Below are positions 33,719 through 46,600 of a stretch of DNA of 64,000 bases, one piece after another (the first letter of the stretch is position 1; each line of letters opens with the position of its first letter). Both the position numbers and the translations under genes were made by a program. Under the pieces are notes generated by a model. The model saw only the letters and a list, made by a program, of their open reading frames with translations, made no database searches and was not told the DNA's origin. Source of the DNA: Sclerodactyla briareus (lineage: Eukaryota > Echinodermata > Holothuroidea > Dendrochirotida > Sclerodactylidae); contig JAODTK010005560.1 of the NCBI GenBank assembly GCA_026419785.1, forward strand, positions 101,919 through 165,918, given 5' to 3'.

Positions 33719-36700
33719 CAGGAATGAGTAGTTTAGAATAACTGGAGAGTTTATGAGCAGGGTTGCATGTGCCAACTTATGGAATTCAGTGAATACAAAA
33801 ACTTTCAGCATGTTGTAATGGCCCATAGAAACAAGGTTTATGCGTCCGTGGTCAAATGTGTGGAACACGAGTGTGCGAGCGCAGACCCACCTTGCTATAT
33901 TACATACCACTCGTGGAGCACCTGGGGGCCTGGGGGGGGAGGGGCACCTGCGCATCCACCCAGCCAGCTCCGGGCAAGCGACCAGCTTGAACCACCCTAC
34001 TCAACTCTTCGGGGACCTGCCCCTCTCATGAGCTTCAGGGATGACTCTGCAAGCGGCCCCAACCACCCGAGCCTGAAATGAAGGATACAATGGACAGGAT
34101 CGTCCGCTCCGCTGGGAGGTGTACCATATAGTAGGGGCTGGCCTAATGTGATCACTTAGAAACAACTGAAGTCAGTGTTACCCTAAACTTGTTTAAGTTG
34201 ACAGCAAAAAATTGCTAGTGATTATGTAGTACATTCGTTATAGTGCAGAAACCATGTAAATATATCAAAAACACAAAATTGTGTATGCGTCGTCTGGCCA
34301 GTTGAAATACGGGCCCGAGATGAAGATAATTACCTTTGAAACTCAACATAGTGAGGAGCACAACTCCCAAATTTTGGAATTGCTGAAGCATCAACATAGA
34401 ATATAATTCTACATCTTACAACTCTTCCATAGGAAGGAAGGCGCTGTCAAGTTCATAGCATAAATGAATAGGCCCTTACATCAGAGACAGGATTGCGAAG
34501 TTGGAACAGAGTAGGGGAAGGGTTAGATTCAGAGGCTAATAGGCCATAACTCGGGTTAGCCGAGGCCTAGGGTGCATGTGACCTGATTATGGAAGTGGTA
34601 TGGATCGATCAACTTGGATAGTTGCCGCGAACGTGCTAAACAGCAAAGGGTTACTGTGTATGACTCTGTTTATTATGCAGTCACTTTTGCAATATGCCCC
34701 ACATTTTGAAACATGTTCACCAAATGAACAAATGATAAACACCATCTAGTGTATATATCAAATAACACATTCGTAGCAATTCAGCCACATTTCAGTATTT
34801 GAAAGTTTTTTCAAACAGTGTGCAAAATAGTTATTTAGATTCCTACACACTGGTTCTAGAGTGTTGGTGTCGAGTGTTTGATTTGTAGTCCCTTCTTAGG
34901 TGTCGGTGTAGGGCTCTTATTTCCGATACGGTCGTGGGTCTGATCATGATTAGAACTAGGTGAATGTTCCTCTGAAGTTCTCATTACGGTGCGGTTAACA
35001 TCGAATGTGTCACAATTTTACATGGACTCATGGACTCGGACTCGGACTCATGCATTGGGACTTGGACTCGGACTCACCTGAGGGGACTCGCTACAGCACT
35101 GGTGCAAGCTATATTGTCTGCCCGGACACTGCAGACATTAGAATGAGTTCCTGCATTTGATACTTGGGCTGAAGCTGTTATCGGCGATGGACTCATTTCA
35201 TGATGCGCCATCATAAGTCGTTCACAGGGAATTGAGCTAGTTTTAGAATAACTGGAGAGGTTTGGGCCTGTGTTGCATAGTGCAACTTATGGAATGTCAG
35301 TGAATACAAAACTTTCAGCCTGTGTAATGTCCCCATAGAAACAAGTGTTTTATGAGTCAGTTGTGTCAAATTGGGTGAACACGATTTGCACTTGCGCAGA
35401 CCCACATTGTTATATTAATATCATCGTGGAGCACATGCCTGGGGGGGGGGGGGCACCTAGCCGCATCCACCAGCCAGCTCCGGGCCAAAGCACGACCAGC
35501 TTGTTGAACCCACCCTTAGCTCAACTCGCTGGGGGGGTACCGGCCCATCATCATGAGCTTCAGGGATGACTCTGCAAGCGGCCCCAACCCACCGAGCCTG
35601 AACTGAAGGGATACATGGACAGATCGTCCGCTGGGAGGTGTACCATATAGTATGGGCTGGCCTAATTGTGCGATCACTTAGAAAACAACTGCAGTCAGTG
35701 TAACCCTAACTTGTAATTTGACAGCAAAATGCTCAGTTATTATGTCAGTACATTCGTATAGTGCAGAAACCATGTAAATATATCAAAAACAAAAAATGTG
35801 ATTGCGTCTGGCAGTGAAATACGGGCCGAGATGAAGCTAATTACCTTGAAACTCCAACTAGTGAGGAGCACAACTCCCAATTTTGGAATTGCTGAGCATC
35901 ACTTATTTAGAATATCCTTCTACATCTTCACACGCTTCCATAAGAAGGAAGGCGCTGTCAAGTTCATAGCATAAATGAAGAGGCCCTTACATCACAACCG
36001 GCTTTGTTTGTTTTGGAAAAGTTGGACCAAGTAGGGGAGGGTTCAGACTAATAGGGCCCTAACCTCCGGGTTACCCGAAGGCCCTAGGGTGCATGTGACC
36101 TGATATGGAAGTGGTCTTGTCGCAACTTTGGATATTTTGCCGAAACGTGCTAAACAGCTAAATGTTATGTGTATGAATCTGTTTATTATGCAGTCACTTT
36201 TGCAATATGCCCACACTTTGAACATGTCACCAAATGAACACATGCTAAAACACCATAGTGTATATATCAAATAACACATTACGTTTAGCACCTTCAGCAA
36301 TATGTTCAGTATTGAACGTTTTTTTCAAAAGTGATGCAAAATAGTATTTAGATTCCTAAAACACTGGTTCTAGAGTGTTGGTGTCGAGTGTTGATGTCGG
36401 TCCCTTCTGGTGCCGGTGTTGGGCTCTTATTTCCGTACGGGCTTTGGTGTCTGATCACTGATAAGAACTAGATGATTGTTCCTCTGAAGTTCTCATTACG
36501 GTGCGGTTAACATCGAATGTGTCACAATTATACATGGACTCATGGACTCGGACTCGGACTCATGCATTGGGACTTGGGACTCGGACTCACCCTGAGTGGA
36601 CTCGCTACAGCACTGGTGGCCAAGCTAGATTGCTGCCCGGACACTGCAGAAATTAGAATGAGTTCCTGCATTTTGCTACTTGGGATGAAGCTGTATCGGC

Positions 36701-36745
36701 GATGACTCCTTGTCATGATGCCGCTCATCCCTCAAAGTCGTTCAC
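33719..36745. repeat. Tandem duplication of about 1.5 kb (33719-35224 and 35225-36745)
   Basis: Copy 1 starts CAGGAATGAGTAGTTTAGAA inside the hAT element, passes its right end and target duplication, and ends AAGTCGTTCA in the flank. Copy 2 starts CAGGGAATTGAGCTAG and repeats the same order to AAGTCGTTCAC. Differences are dominated by one- or two-base insertions and deletions, many but not all in homopolymers. The hAT right end reappears as CTACAGCACTGG at 36606-36617, and the target copy there reads GTGGCCAAGC. The pattern suits either a recent duplication with sequencing indels or an assembly join of two versions of one locus. Confidence 0.92.
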
Positions 36746-36764
36746 GAACAGTGATGTACCGACG

Positions 36765-39560
36765 GTGCAAGACCAGGTTTCCTCCTACAACTTTTTACTA
36801 TCGGGTGCTGGAACATTCGAACACCCAGACCCCTCTCGCTGCTGACCTCTGGAAACTGTCTCTGTTGACTACAGATATGATATCATCGATCTGAGTGAAA
36901 CATACAACATCGGTAATCAAGAGGGTCTAGGCGGTCGGTTGATAATGTCAGGAGGCCAGTTCAAGGTGTGGAGTAGGCATTCTGATGTCACCACGAGCCT
37001 ACAGAGCTATGAGTAATTGCTGGCAGATCTCTGACCGTCTTATTTCAGCTGGATACCATCTGATGCAAGGCAGCCTGCTTTTCATCCTCCTGTCTATGGC
37101 CCTACCACAACTCGACTACACAACGATGAAAGGGAATCTTTCTACGGTGAACTTGATGACTTCCTCCATCAGCATCAAACGGACTGCTCTTGGATGGCCG
37201 GTGAATTCGGATCAAGCGGCGTAACCGTGAAGCATCATAGGCCATATGGCTACGACAAGGAACGAAGCTGGAGCAAGGTTGCTTGACTTCGCGACTAGCC
37301 ACAACATCACGCCAGCTCCCACATGGATTCCTGGTCGCAGCGTCACAAATACCTTGAACAGTCTGATGGCGGCACCAAAAATGCTATCGATCACATTTTT
37401 TGTTGATAGGTCAAAACGCAAACACCTTACTCACTCCTGCAGGTCTTTTAGCTGCAAATTTGAGACCGACCAAAGGCTGGTACTGTGGCAACATCAAGCT
37501 GAAGTTCTCTTCGCCTGCACATCCAGATGCAGAAATTCTTTAAAACATCCATAGGCTGAGTGACGCTGTCAGTAGGTCAACAATTTATGGCAACAGTGTA
37601 AAAGAAGACCGATCTACCAACTAACGACCTCCTCTTGACCGCATCGCACCGATCATTCAACGATCGAGCAGACCCCTGTGTACCCAGAAATTTCTTCAAC
37701 AGACCATATCTCCAGCCTGATACCATTGAGCTGATCAGAAGAAAGACTGCCTGCCAGGAAACATCACTGAGCAAAGCCTCCTCCGTAATCTGGTAAAGCA
37801 CAAGTGCGAGAAGGACGTGGAAATGTGGGTCCTGGAACAGTTTCTACTTGTGAGACTGCCTACCGCAACCACGACACAGCCCCGCCTTTTCAAACAACGA
37901 AACTGCTGACCGGTAAGATCAATGCTCCAAATGTGAACTTCAAGGATGCAAACGGCAACTCCTTGGAGAGGGTCACTGAAGAGGTAACCGTTGCACGGAT
38001 ATGATACATCCTTTTCCAGTCAGATTTGAGCCCGTGGTGATCAATTTAATACTCCATATTATTTATGATGATGTCCTCCCACACACTGGGGGAGGTTGTT
38101 GAGAAAGCCATCAAGTCCCTCAAGAACAAAAAAGTTCCTGGCCTGACCAACGTTCTTGGCTGAATTGCTCAAGACTGCTGCAATCGATTACACTATCCTC
38201 AGCACCATTCACAAGGGGTTTAGAGAACTAATCTAACATTGGCTCTCATTTTAGAATGCCAGCCAAGTAGTGCTTCAAAAAATCATGCCAGTCACGCCTC
38301 CCCACTCACATCGAAGATGTTAGCGAGGTGCAGTTCAGCTTCCGCTCGGGAAGCTCAACACAGATGCTATCTCGCTCTCAAGACTATCACTTCTGTCTAC
38401 AACAGAGCCCACACACAACTCCATCTTATTTTGTAGATTACAAGAAAGCCTTCGAAAGTGTAATCATGCCTGCTATGGAGAGCGGGAAGATGGGGGGGTG
38501 GATAAAGATATCATCAGACTCACAGAGAGTCTTTATCATGATGCTGAGGGCGTCCTACCATGGAGAGAACGAGACAACAGAAGATGCCTTCACCCTCCTG
38601 TGGATGTAGACGGGCTGCCACTATCCCCACTCCTCTTCTCTCTCTACACTGAATGCTATGAAGGAATGGCATGATAGGACTGTTGGGTTGCCTGGTGCTA
38701 CTGTAGGTAAACGCACGTGGAGGAACTGCGGTTTATGCCGATGATCTTGTCCTGTTTGCATTACCGCTGTTACTGACGCAGAGGCGGCTCTTAACATCTT
38801 AGCGGACCTCTCCAAGCCCTATCAGCTTGTGATTCACATGGTAAAAACAGCTAACCTTGTCACCCAGAACAGACTCAAACTCTGCCGGACACTGTCTACA
38901 TGGGGACCCTCCATTACCCCAAACGTGAATCATTCATGTACCTCGGATCCATCACCACCCACAACACCGATGACATTCCAGAAAATCAGCAAGCGGATGG
39001 GCATAGCCAAGACTACACTTCGTGAGTGCAAGTACTCCCTCCGTAGCCACACTTTTCCGATGCGGCTAAGCTTCTGGTCATCGGAGCCCTCGTCGTTCCA
39101 GGTGGACTTATGGCTCCACCACATGGTCAATTAAAAAATTGGATGCAGCATCTAAACTTGATGTTGTGGGCGTACCATCTGGGATGCTTCTTGGTGTCCA
39201 ATTGAGAGTGGACCATGTACCAACGATCGTCAATGATGCACATGATAGACGGAAGATGGCTCGTCACTCAGAAAAACATTGTAAGAGAAGGATGGATGGT
39301 TCAGCCCTATTGCATGTCAACAGGGTATCTTGTGGGACCTTCTGTCAGGACTGCCGTTCCAGGGGAGAGTCGAGAAGACGGAGGGGCACTCTCGGATGAC
39401 CTGGTAAGATAGCATCAGAACTTCAACTGGGCGCTCACCATGGAGGACGCAAAACACCGTTCTTCACGGAATCGTCTGCAGATACGCGCTCACCACCCAG
39501 GTCCACCTCGTCGAGTCATATCGAATTCGCTTTGAGAAGGTCCGGACTCTTCAGAGTCTT
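36765..39560 (+). pseudogene. Decayed full-length LINE (endonuclease plus reverse transcriptase)
   Basis: Begins about 20 bp after the tandem duplication. Blocks in order across frameshifts are as follows. An endonuclease start resembling C-WNIRT (36806-36823) is followed by DLSETYNIGNQEGLGGRLIM. ERESFYGELDDFLHQHQTDC and MAGEF (the usual GDFN is altered) come at about 37124-37200. NEAGARLLDFATSHN lies at about 37260-37310. QFSFRSGSSTQM is the fingers block (about 38330). Motif A is FVDYKKAFESV at 38430-38460. VYADDLVLF is motif C at 38731-38757 with both aspartates intact. FMYLGSITTHNT is at about 38930. A C-terminal segment near 39250-39510 resembles the usual RRRRG...-type tail. The stops and shifts rule out a product. 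The style matches elements whose host entries are often labelled craniofacial-development-protein-2-like (RTE/L1-like endonuclease type). The clade is uncertain. Confidence 0.85.
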
Positions 39561-42500
39561 TGACGATTCACTCCTACTGCATTTCAACATGTTCGCGAAT
39601 AGATTCGAGGACTGTGTCGATTACAGCCCTTCATTTCCAGTTAATTTGTCATTGGAACATCATGGTCTCATCAAATGAGAACTGCTGATATCATCAATAT
39701 TTTGAGTCTACGTCGACTAGCTAAAGCTAAAGAGGTCCGATCGAAAAATGGTATAGGCCTATAGTGAATGGTATATTGGACACTCCTAATCTATGATGGT
39801 GGTACACGATGCCAGACAGGAGTGGGTAGTATATGGTACATGCATTCATCACAGATCAAGCCCGCATCTACCCCGAAAGATAGAATCCATTATTCTCAGT
39901 GACAAAAGAAGACTGACCATGATGGTGCTTTATTTGTCATGATGATTGTTTCTCAACACCGTCTAAGTGAATCCTGACTGTTTCGGGGAAATACTTGCGG
40001 AACGCTTCCGACATTCCATGAGAAAGGATGGGAAATATCAACTTAAATCATTGATATATTAGGCACTCTATGCTACTACCTGTCTCAGCTTCCATATATT
40101 TGACTACAAATATCACTGACAAGAGAATGGATCTCATCTTGATTCTCATTCGAGCATTTAACAACGCTCCTTACCCATTTAGGTTGTTTTGGGCGCGAAA
40201 TAAATAACACAAAAACTCGCTGCAGACGAATATTGGCGGACGCTTATAACAGAGATACAAAAATGATGCAAAGAAATTCCCCCGGGAGCGAGGGGCTCGA
40301 ATTCCAATACGGCTGGTATGGGTGGAAACGTGAGTTTTGATACATTCGGTGCTCGGGGGAAAATGACATCTGTGCGGTAGTCTGTTTTGGAACGACGACG
40401 AGACAAAAATCCGCAATCACTTATCAATATCTCATGTTGCACTTCGAGCTATCTGGCTATGGGCACTCACGAGGTAACGGAGCGAAAGCTTCGCCTGACA
40501 AGGTTGTAGCTAGGTTACTTGGCCTACAGAGCCGTGAACTGCCGTAATCTGACACTACGTGAGATAACCAGTTTGTACCTCGTTAGCAACATTCAAAAGA
40601 AAATGTGGAAGCAATGCCAATTAATGGCGAAAACTCACATTGTGTCCGATCTAGTACATTGTGATTTAGGTATTTTCCAAATACCGTTCGCTAAATTTCT
40701 GGATACCCCGAGCGCATTCACACCCCAACCACCCCCCCCCCCCCCCGTTCCCCAACCCGATTTCAGATCGGGGATCTGGCTAACTGGGTCATGATCATTA
40801 TATTTGACTGATTGAATGTTTTGATTGACTATGAATTGGACGATGTCCGTGTGGAGAATTGACACGTGTACGTGGAGAATTGACACGTAAGTCGATGAAA
40901 GTCCCCCTTCTTGTCGTGATCTACCAGTCGACTCACTGCGTGGTCCTGTGCATGTAGTCAGTTGCTCACGTGGTTGAACGCCGTGGCAACTTTTTACCAG
41001 TTACACCAGTTACAAACCATTGGGCATTTAAGTTGTGTTGTCACATGTAAGCCGAGAAACGAACAAGTAGACCCTCAGGCTCTTGCTAACATATCTCTCC
41101 TGATATTTGATAATAACACCACAGTAACTGGCAGGACATGGCCTCTCCGGCCATGTGCTCAGGTGGGGCACATGCTACGAGCACAGAATACGGCCGTGGC
41201 GTTATCATCGATAGAGAGAGGTGTTGTTTGTGTGTCTACAAAATAATTGAACTCTTCCTGAATCTCAAGAGGAGACACTGATCTAGGGATGCCCCGGGCT
41301 CCTACTGTTTATTCCGTGATTACCCATACCATCTTTTCATAGTAGGAAATGCGAATTAGCTTTCATAATCAAGAAAAAGGTTCAGAGATCGTGTTGATAT
41401 GACTTCTTCCGGTGAACAAGTGTGGTTCTCATTATATCAGCAAAAATTGCTCCCATTATTCCCGCTATTCAACCCAGATGGTTGAAGGATGTAGCGTTTA
41501 TATACAAATATTAAATGCTAATGAGTGCATGCAATAGATCATAATATCTCATCAGTTTAAAGATTCGACGTTCTTTCCAACGAGGCGCAAGCAGCGAGTT
41601 GAGCAATATTCTTCTTCATATTGTTGTGTGACAGAACTTTCGTCGCTATATATATATTGCATGCAAAAAAAAAAAAAAGGAAAAAAGGGAAATTTATTTG
41701 AAAAAAATATGTTGGCTATTTTTGGCTTGTGAATACCAATCCTGATCATCAGTATATTATAACGTTATTGTTTTCAGGTCAGTTGAAAGTTCAGAATGCT
41801 TGATCCGATCACACTGAAACCTTGTGAAAAAAACAATCCAGAATGGTTACCTTGACGGGGATAAAACTCAACTGAATATTCTATAATTCTGCGATCAAAG
41901 TGGCAGTCAAGGGATCAGGAAACCGTTTGGCGTTCTGGTTTAGAAACAACTTGTTCAATGTGATTAAAGATTCGTAACGGTCAAGGCCCCTTGGTAGTAT
42001 TTTACATTGTGGACTGTTTTAGTTATCTTGAAATACATTTTGCCTCTTCCTTCGGGCATTCATTGATTGCAATTGGAACACTTCATCGGTTTCTGGAATG
42101 AAGAATTGTGCGGACTGACTCTTCAGCAATTAGTGAGGCCTCATCCTGATGATGTCACCAAGGATGAGCAGGAGAGTGGTAAATTGTTCTGAAGAACTGC
42201 TCGAACAATGTTGTCTAAAATGCGAATACCGGTAGCGTATGGGTTAAAAATTCCTCGATCTGATTTACCCGGAAATGGATTCGGGCGAATGAAAGGTGGC
42301 TTTCGAAGTTATACATGGTCCCCATGACCTATCGCTTGACAATTTCTTCTGGATTCCGTGCAGCAATCGGTAATGATATCCCCAATTTTCGCAGTGAGAG
42401 TCACTGATTAAATGCTCGTATCTGCCTTACCGCTGGAAGGGTAACCAGACATGGGGTACACTACTACTTGATTTTGATGGAGCAACGAATTCTTGAAGGC

Positions 42501-42600
42501 CCGTGGTCGTATACGGTGTTCACTCATATCAGTACATATTCACAGCAGTACAGTATTGAGAATACATATTCACAAGTGCTGATTAGGCTGTGTTCCACAG
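39561..42600. other. Non-coding stretch, nothing recognised
   Basis: Short frames only. Marks are a C run at 40731-40746, a directly repeated ACGTGGAGAATTGACACGT-like word (40846-40890), and an A-rich tract at 41666-41680. Confidence 0.5.
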
Positions 42601-43170
42601 GACCCAATCTTCATTGAACCTTTAAGACATATTTGACCCTGCGAAGGTCGAGGTGAAAGGTCACTGGAAGCAGAACAATAGGCCACTGTTTGAAATTGCC
42701 TTTTGGCCCCCAAACGGTCATTCTTCGATGGATGCTAATCAAACTTGGACACAATGTTTATTGACCCTGAGACATGTTTGAACTTGTGGAGGTCGAATTC
42801 AAATGTCATTGAATGGGTACTATAGGCCATTATGTGTAAAACTTCAATATGTATCTTCTCCTACAAAGTACATTAGACTTTCTTGGAACTGTATCATAAT
42901 GTTCCTTTCGAGGTGCTATTTTCAGCTTGTTTGCAGATTTTAGTTGCAACGTCATATAGTGCGTTAGAGGTAAAACGGTAACATCTGTGAAAAGAAGCAG
43001 TACAGGACCCAGATGAATGTTGGCCAAACTAGGACTCAATATTCATTGACCTTTGGGACATATTTGACCATGTGGAAGTCAAGGTCAATGGTCATCAAAG
43101 AGGCACAATAGGCCACTGTGTGAAGTTACCTTTTTCTCTCTTAATTGGTCATTGTTTGAAACTGTCTTTT
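42600..43170 (+). repeat. Diverged repeat units (GACCTTT...GACATATTTGACC family)
   Basis: Three segments, starting near 42600, 42755 and 43025, share the order ATTGACC(T/C)TT..GACATATTTGACC, then a (G/T)GGAGGTCGA-like word, (T/A)GGTCA..GGTCATTGAA-like words, then CAATAGGCCACTGTGTGAA. The middle unit is partly replaced, and the interval 42850-43020 lacks the pattern. Confidence 0.7.
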
Positions 43171-43735
43171 GGCCTGATGATCTTGATCGTCTAACGCATA
43201 GTTGTACATTCGCCTTGGTACATTTGTGCGGTTCGAGGTACAGCACCATTGATGCTCTAGTTTCTGTGATTGCCAGCCAAGCGTTGACAATCCTTGTTGC
43301 GTCAGCATGGTCTGGGTCAGTCACATCATACAGGTAAGGTGATCATAGGCCTATAACATTGGAAAAAGAGTGCTAAAGATGTTTTCAGAACGTTAAATGT
43401 GGTGTTATTCAAACATTATTACGACGTTTTCTTCGTTTTAGTAAGTTTAATCATTGTTACTAACGAATGAAATGTTGCAAACAAAAATGTTCTTGTAACA
43501 TGATTATTACATCACAAATAATGTTTCTATAAGATCAGACGAAACATTTCCGTAACGTTTGACACAACGTTTTTTTGTTAGCTCAGAAAGTTTGCTGGGT
43601 ACTCACCTCGCTGTATAAGCAGTACACAATCAGATCTACAACTCTGTACAATCAGCAAGTGGGCATATGCGATCAGCCCATTCTTCAGTGTACTCTGTTT
43701 ACAGCAAGCTCCCGTGATAACGTGATCGTGAAATA
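43171..43735. other. Non-coding stretch, nothing recognised
   Basis: Contains no gene that I recognise. Confidence 0.35.
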
Positions 43736-43915
43736 CCACACGGGCACTCGCGGGCGACAGGCAAGATCAGAGATTTGAGAAATCGCCCTGCGCCCACCCG
43801 CGTCCGCGCCCACTCGCCAGCGTCCGCGTCCGTCATGTGGAAACGGCTCAATTGAAAATAACGGTGAGAGATTATCTTTCGCCTGCGCCCGCGTCCGCCT
43901 CGTGGAAAACAAAAC
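43736..43915. repeat. CpG-rich patch of GCGTCCGCG words
   Basis: GCGGGCGACAGGC, CGCCCTGCGCCCACCCGCGT, CCGCGCCCACTCGCCAGCGT, CCGCGTCCGTCATGTGGAAA, and after ATTGAAAATAACGG again CGCCTGCGCCCGCGTCCGCC then TCGTGGAAAACAAA. The two TGGAAA-ended halves look like a tandem pair with an intervening AT-rich spacer. CpG density is far above the neighbouring DNA. Confidence 0.6.
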
Positions 43916-46267
43916 GACAAAAAATTGAAGAAACAATTAGGCCAGAGACAACTGATGGTGTGGATGTCCTATACTATACGTATTTCCTCTCACAACAGGC
44001 TGATATAATAGGGTCTGTTTTGACAATAGTCAGCAGAGGTCAAGGCAACAAGAGATCATTATGCCTCCTGGTGCTCTCGGGTAATTTCTATTCAGTAATG
44101 TTTTTGTTTCACTCTGCACGCGCACGAGCCTCGTCGAACAGAAATAACTGTTTCGGACACGCAGTTTAAAGGCCAAATTCATGTAATTTTCACTATTCGT
44201 TGCCAAAAAAAGAGAAAGATGTATATGCTCTGTGTGATGGAAGGTCTGGCTCGCTTATGAATTTACTGACAGTCTATGCTTTTACGCATTGCATTTCACA
44301 ATTTTTTTGCAGTACGAGTTCGGGTGCTGTTGTTTACCCTCCGTACGTTTTGACAGTTTTTATATTTCTCGTGGGATTTGGGATAAGGGGTGCCACTGTT
44401 TATAAATTTTGTCAAAATCTGAGAAGCTGGTCAGTCATTTCCATGTTCACAATGCACGCTGGCTTCATCCAGGTGCTCGTAAATTAAACCCATAACAGCG
44501 CCAGCGGTGCTAATGTTTGATCCATTAGAGTCAAGCCCATATTAAATGTTTGTGACATATACAGTGGAAGTGTTAGGTTCATTCGCTACAATGGATGATG
44601 GATGCTGACGAAGAAATCATGGGATGATAATAAATTCAATAAATACAACTGCACAGTGCATAGCTGGAGTAAGCAGCTGATTCACTTTGTTATTTTACGA
44701 CTATGTATTCTCCACTACGTCAAATAGTGATATCTATATCGGTGATAAAAATGATGGGCTACTGACCACAGAACCTATACGAGGTACAAAAAACAACTGG
44801 CTACTTGAACACGGCTATATAGGCCGACTTTGATGAGAATTGAAAATCGTGTGACGAAATATTGGTAGCCTTCGAACACTCAGAGATTTGTATCAGTGAT
44901 ATTAGTAACGTTTATAGACTGATGAACGTACTATAGAAGCGTAGAATGGGCGAAAATGGTATTGTTATAGATCTAGAGAAGCTGGATAAAGGATGTCGAA
45001 AATGATAGGCTATCCAAATAGATGGCGCGACGATAATGACATATTTCTTCAAAAGCAAACCCACTTTTTGTGTTTCATTTATCACTTATCCGTATATCTG
45101 TCAAAAAACAGTATAGACCTAAGAATGTCATCACATTATTCACAGGAGTTCAGTTTCAGTTTTCATAATCGTTACATTTAGTTCCTCATTACACCAAATA
45201 CTAATGAATTGAACAACGGTCTACGGTTCCCAGTAGGTTTTCATCATTTGTAATATTTAGAAAAATAAATACTCTATAAAATGTTGTATCGTCGCGTCTG
45301 CAATCTCAACGGAGTGGAGTTCATATCTTATGCCGATTCATTATTCAGAGAAGATCCCTGTTCTAGAGTATTTTGCTACTCAATGATAGGAAACCATCAG
45401 CACACTAGATTACTGATGGTAGAGGCGCCAAATGTCTCTAAGCATCCCCGAATACTCCCCCTTCCCCAAGACTGACATTCTGATGCAGTCGTGTAGGCCT
45501 GATGCCACCTACCTTCGATTGCATTAGCGGGTCCCAGAATTTCCAGGAACATTGTACCGGTACCGGTATACTGAGCAATATAGTTACCCAGTTTGGCAGT
45601 TTGGACCCCGTAAACCATTGTCGGCCATGAAAATAGGAAAGTTTGGAGCACACGCCGTGAACATCGGCCCGAGCACATCTGATGTGAATGTCAGACGGCG
45701 GGGCTAGTGCTGCTGCCTGAACAACAGTTCCCTTCCATGATGACATTTCTTGTGCTGAGCGCCCAGCGAGAAGGCAACAGGTACGTACTATTTTTCAAGT
45801 CTCTGGTATGACTCGACGAAGATTCGGACCACTCTACCTGTCCATGCCAGTGCAGTTATCACAGTCACATGTCATGCGAGCTCGGCGTACTTCATTGAAT
45901 TTCCCACCAGGTGGAAACAACGCACTAAATCAACATAATACTGACCTGAAATATACGAACCTTTAATACCGAGGCGACAAATTCGTGCAGTGACAGTATT
46001 TCCTTTACACTCATGGAAGACACTCAACACTAACAATAATGATACAAAGTTACTTGGGGGAATAAGTAAGAGTATATAGAACTTGAATGAGTCTACCCAC
46101 GGGTTTTATCCGAACACTAGACGCGGCTACATCATATTTTCTAATGTTATATACAATTACCCAGTGAGCAACCCTTGAGCACCAATTAACATACACTCCA
46201 ACCCGAAAATAGTTGAAGCCCATTTACCTCTATGTGGTACCAACCGCACCGCTTGTGAGCATTAAAA
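43916..46267. other. Non-coding stretch, nothing recognised
   Basis: The longest frame here is 110 codons (43837-44169, plus), partly in the CpG-rich patch. A 95-codon plus-strand frame (44200-44487) is hydrophobic (YPPYVLTVFIFLVGFGI) but has no supporting splice or start context. Confidence 0.35.
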
Positions 46268-46600
46268 CTCATTCATCCAGACGAGGCAATGATAAGAGCC
46301 ATGGTCAAAATTTGATGGCGTACCTTACACCAAAATAGGTAGTGCGAATCTGATTTGAATAAATTATCTTTGTCATACATATCTGTGTAAGCAATGCATC
46401 TCCATTACTGTTTTCCTCCCTCGCGTTTTTCGTCTATCTCGCCATCACGCGCTGATTCAGAAGGGATTCGCTGTTTCCAGAATTTATTCATAAAACGACA
46501 AGACATCCGGAGTCAACGCCTGTAAGTGTCATCGGAAGATTTCAGTCTCAGTAACATGATATTTCCCCCCTCGCAGCTCTCCATTGTCCTGTCAAACTCG
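46268..46600 (+). repeat. Dispersed repeat, copy 1
   Basis: Shares ordered words with 53742-54200: CATCCAGAC, GGTCAAAA, TTTGATGGCGTA, later (A/T)CGCCTGTAAGTGTCA...TTTCAGTCTCAGTAACATGAT against ATGCCTGAAAGTGTCACC...TTTTGAGACTCGGTAACTGAT. Confidence 0.6.

Larger units (their letters stand above)
32719..35101. mobile_element. hAT-type DNA transposon, non-autonomous
   Basis: The left end CAGTGCTGTAG (32719-32729) is the exact inverse of the right end CTACAGCACTG (35091-35101), an 11-bp terminal inverted repeat. It is flanked by a perfect 8-bp direct duplication, GTGCAAGC, at 32711-32718 and 35102-35109. An 8-bp target duplication with a CAGTG-type end is the signature of the hAT superfamily. Both subterminal regions are full of GGACTC hexamers (32735-32880 and 35030-35090), in the same orientation rather than inverted. 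Inside are several frames (for example the minus-strand 125 codons at 32998-33375) with no hAT transposase motif that I can see, so it is probably non-autonomous. The right part is involved in the tandem duplication described separately. Confidence 0.85.

Noticed and set aside
44200-44487. Hydrophobic 95-codon frame as a membrane protein exon
   Set aside because: T-rich DNA readily gives Phe/Leu/Val-rich frames, and no splice sites or family motif support it.
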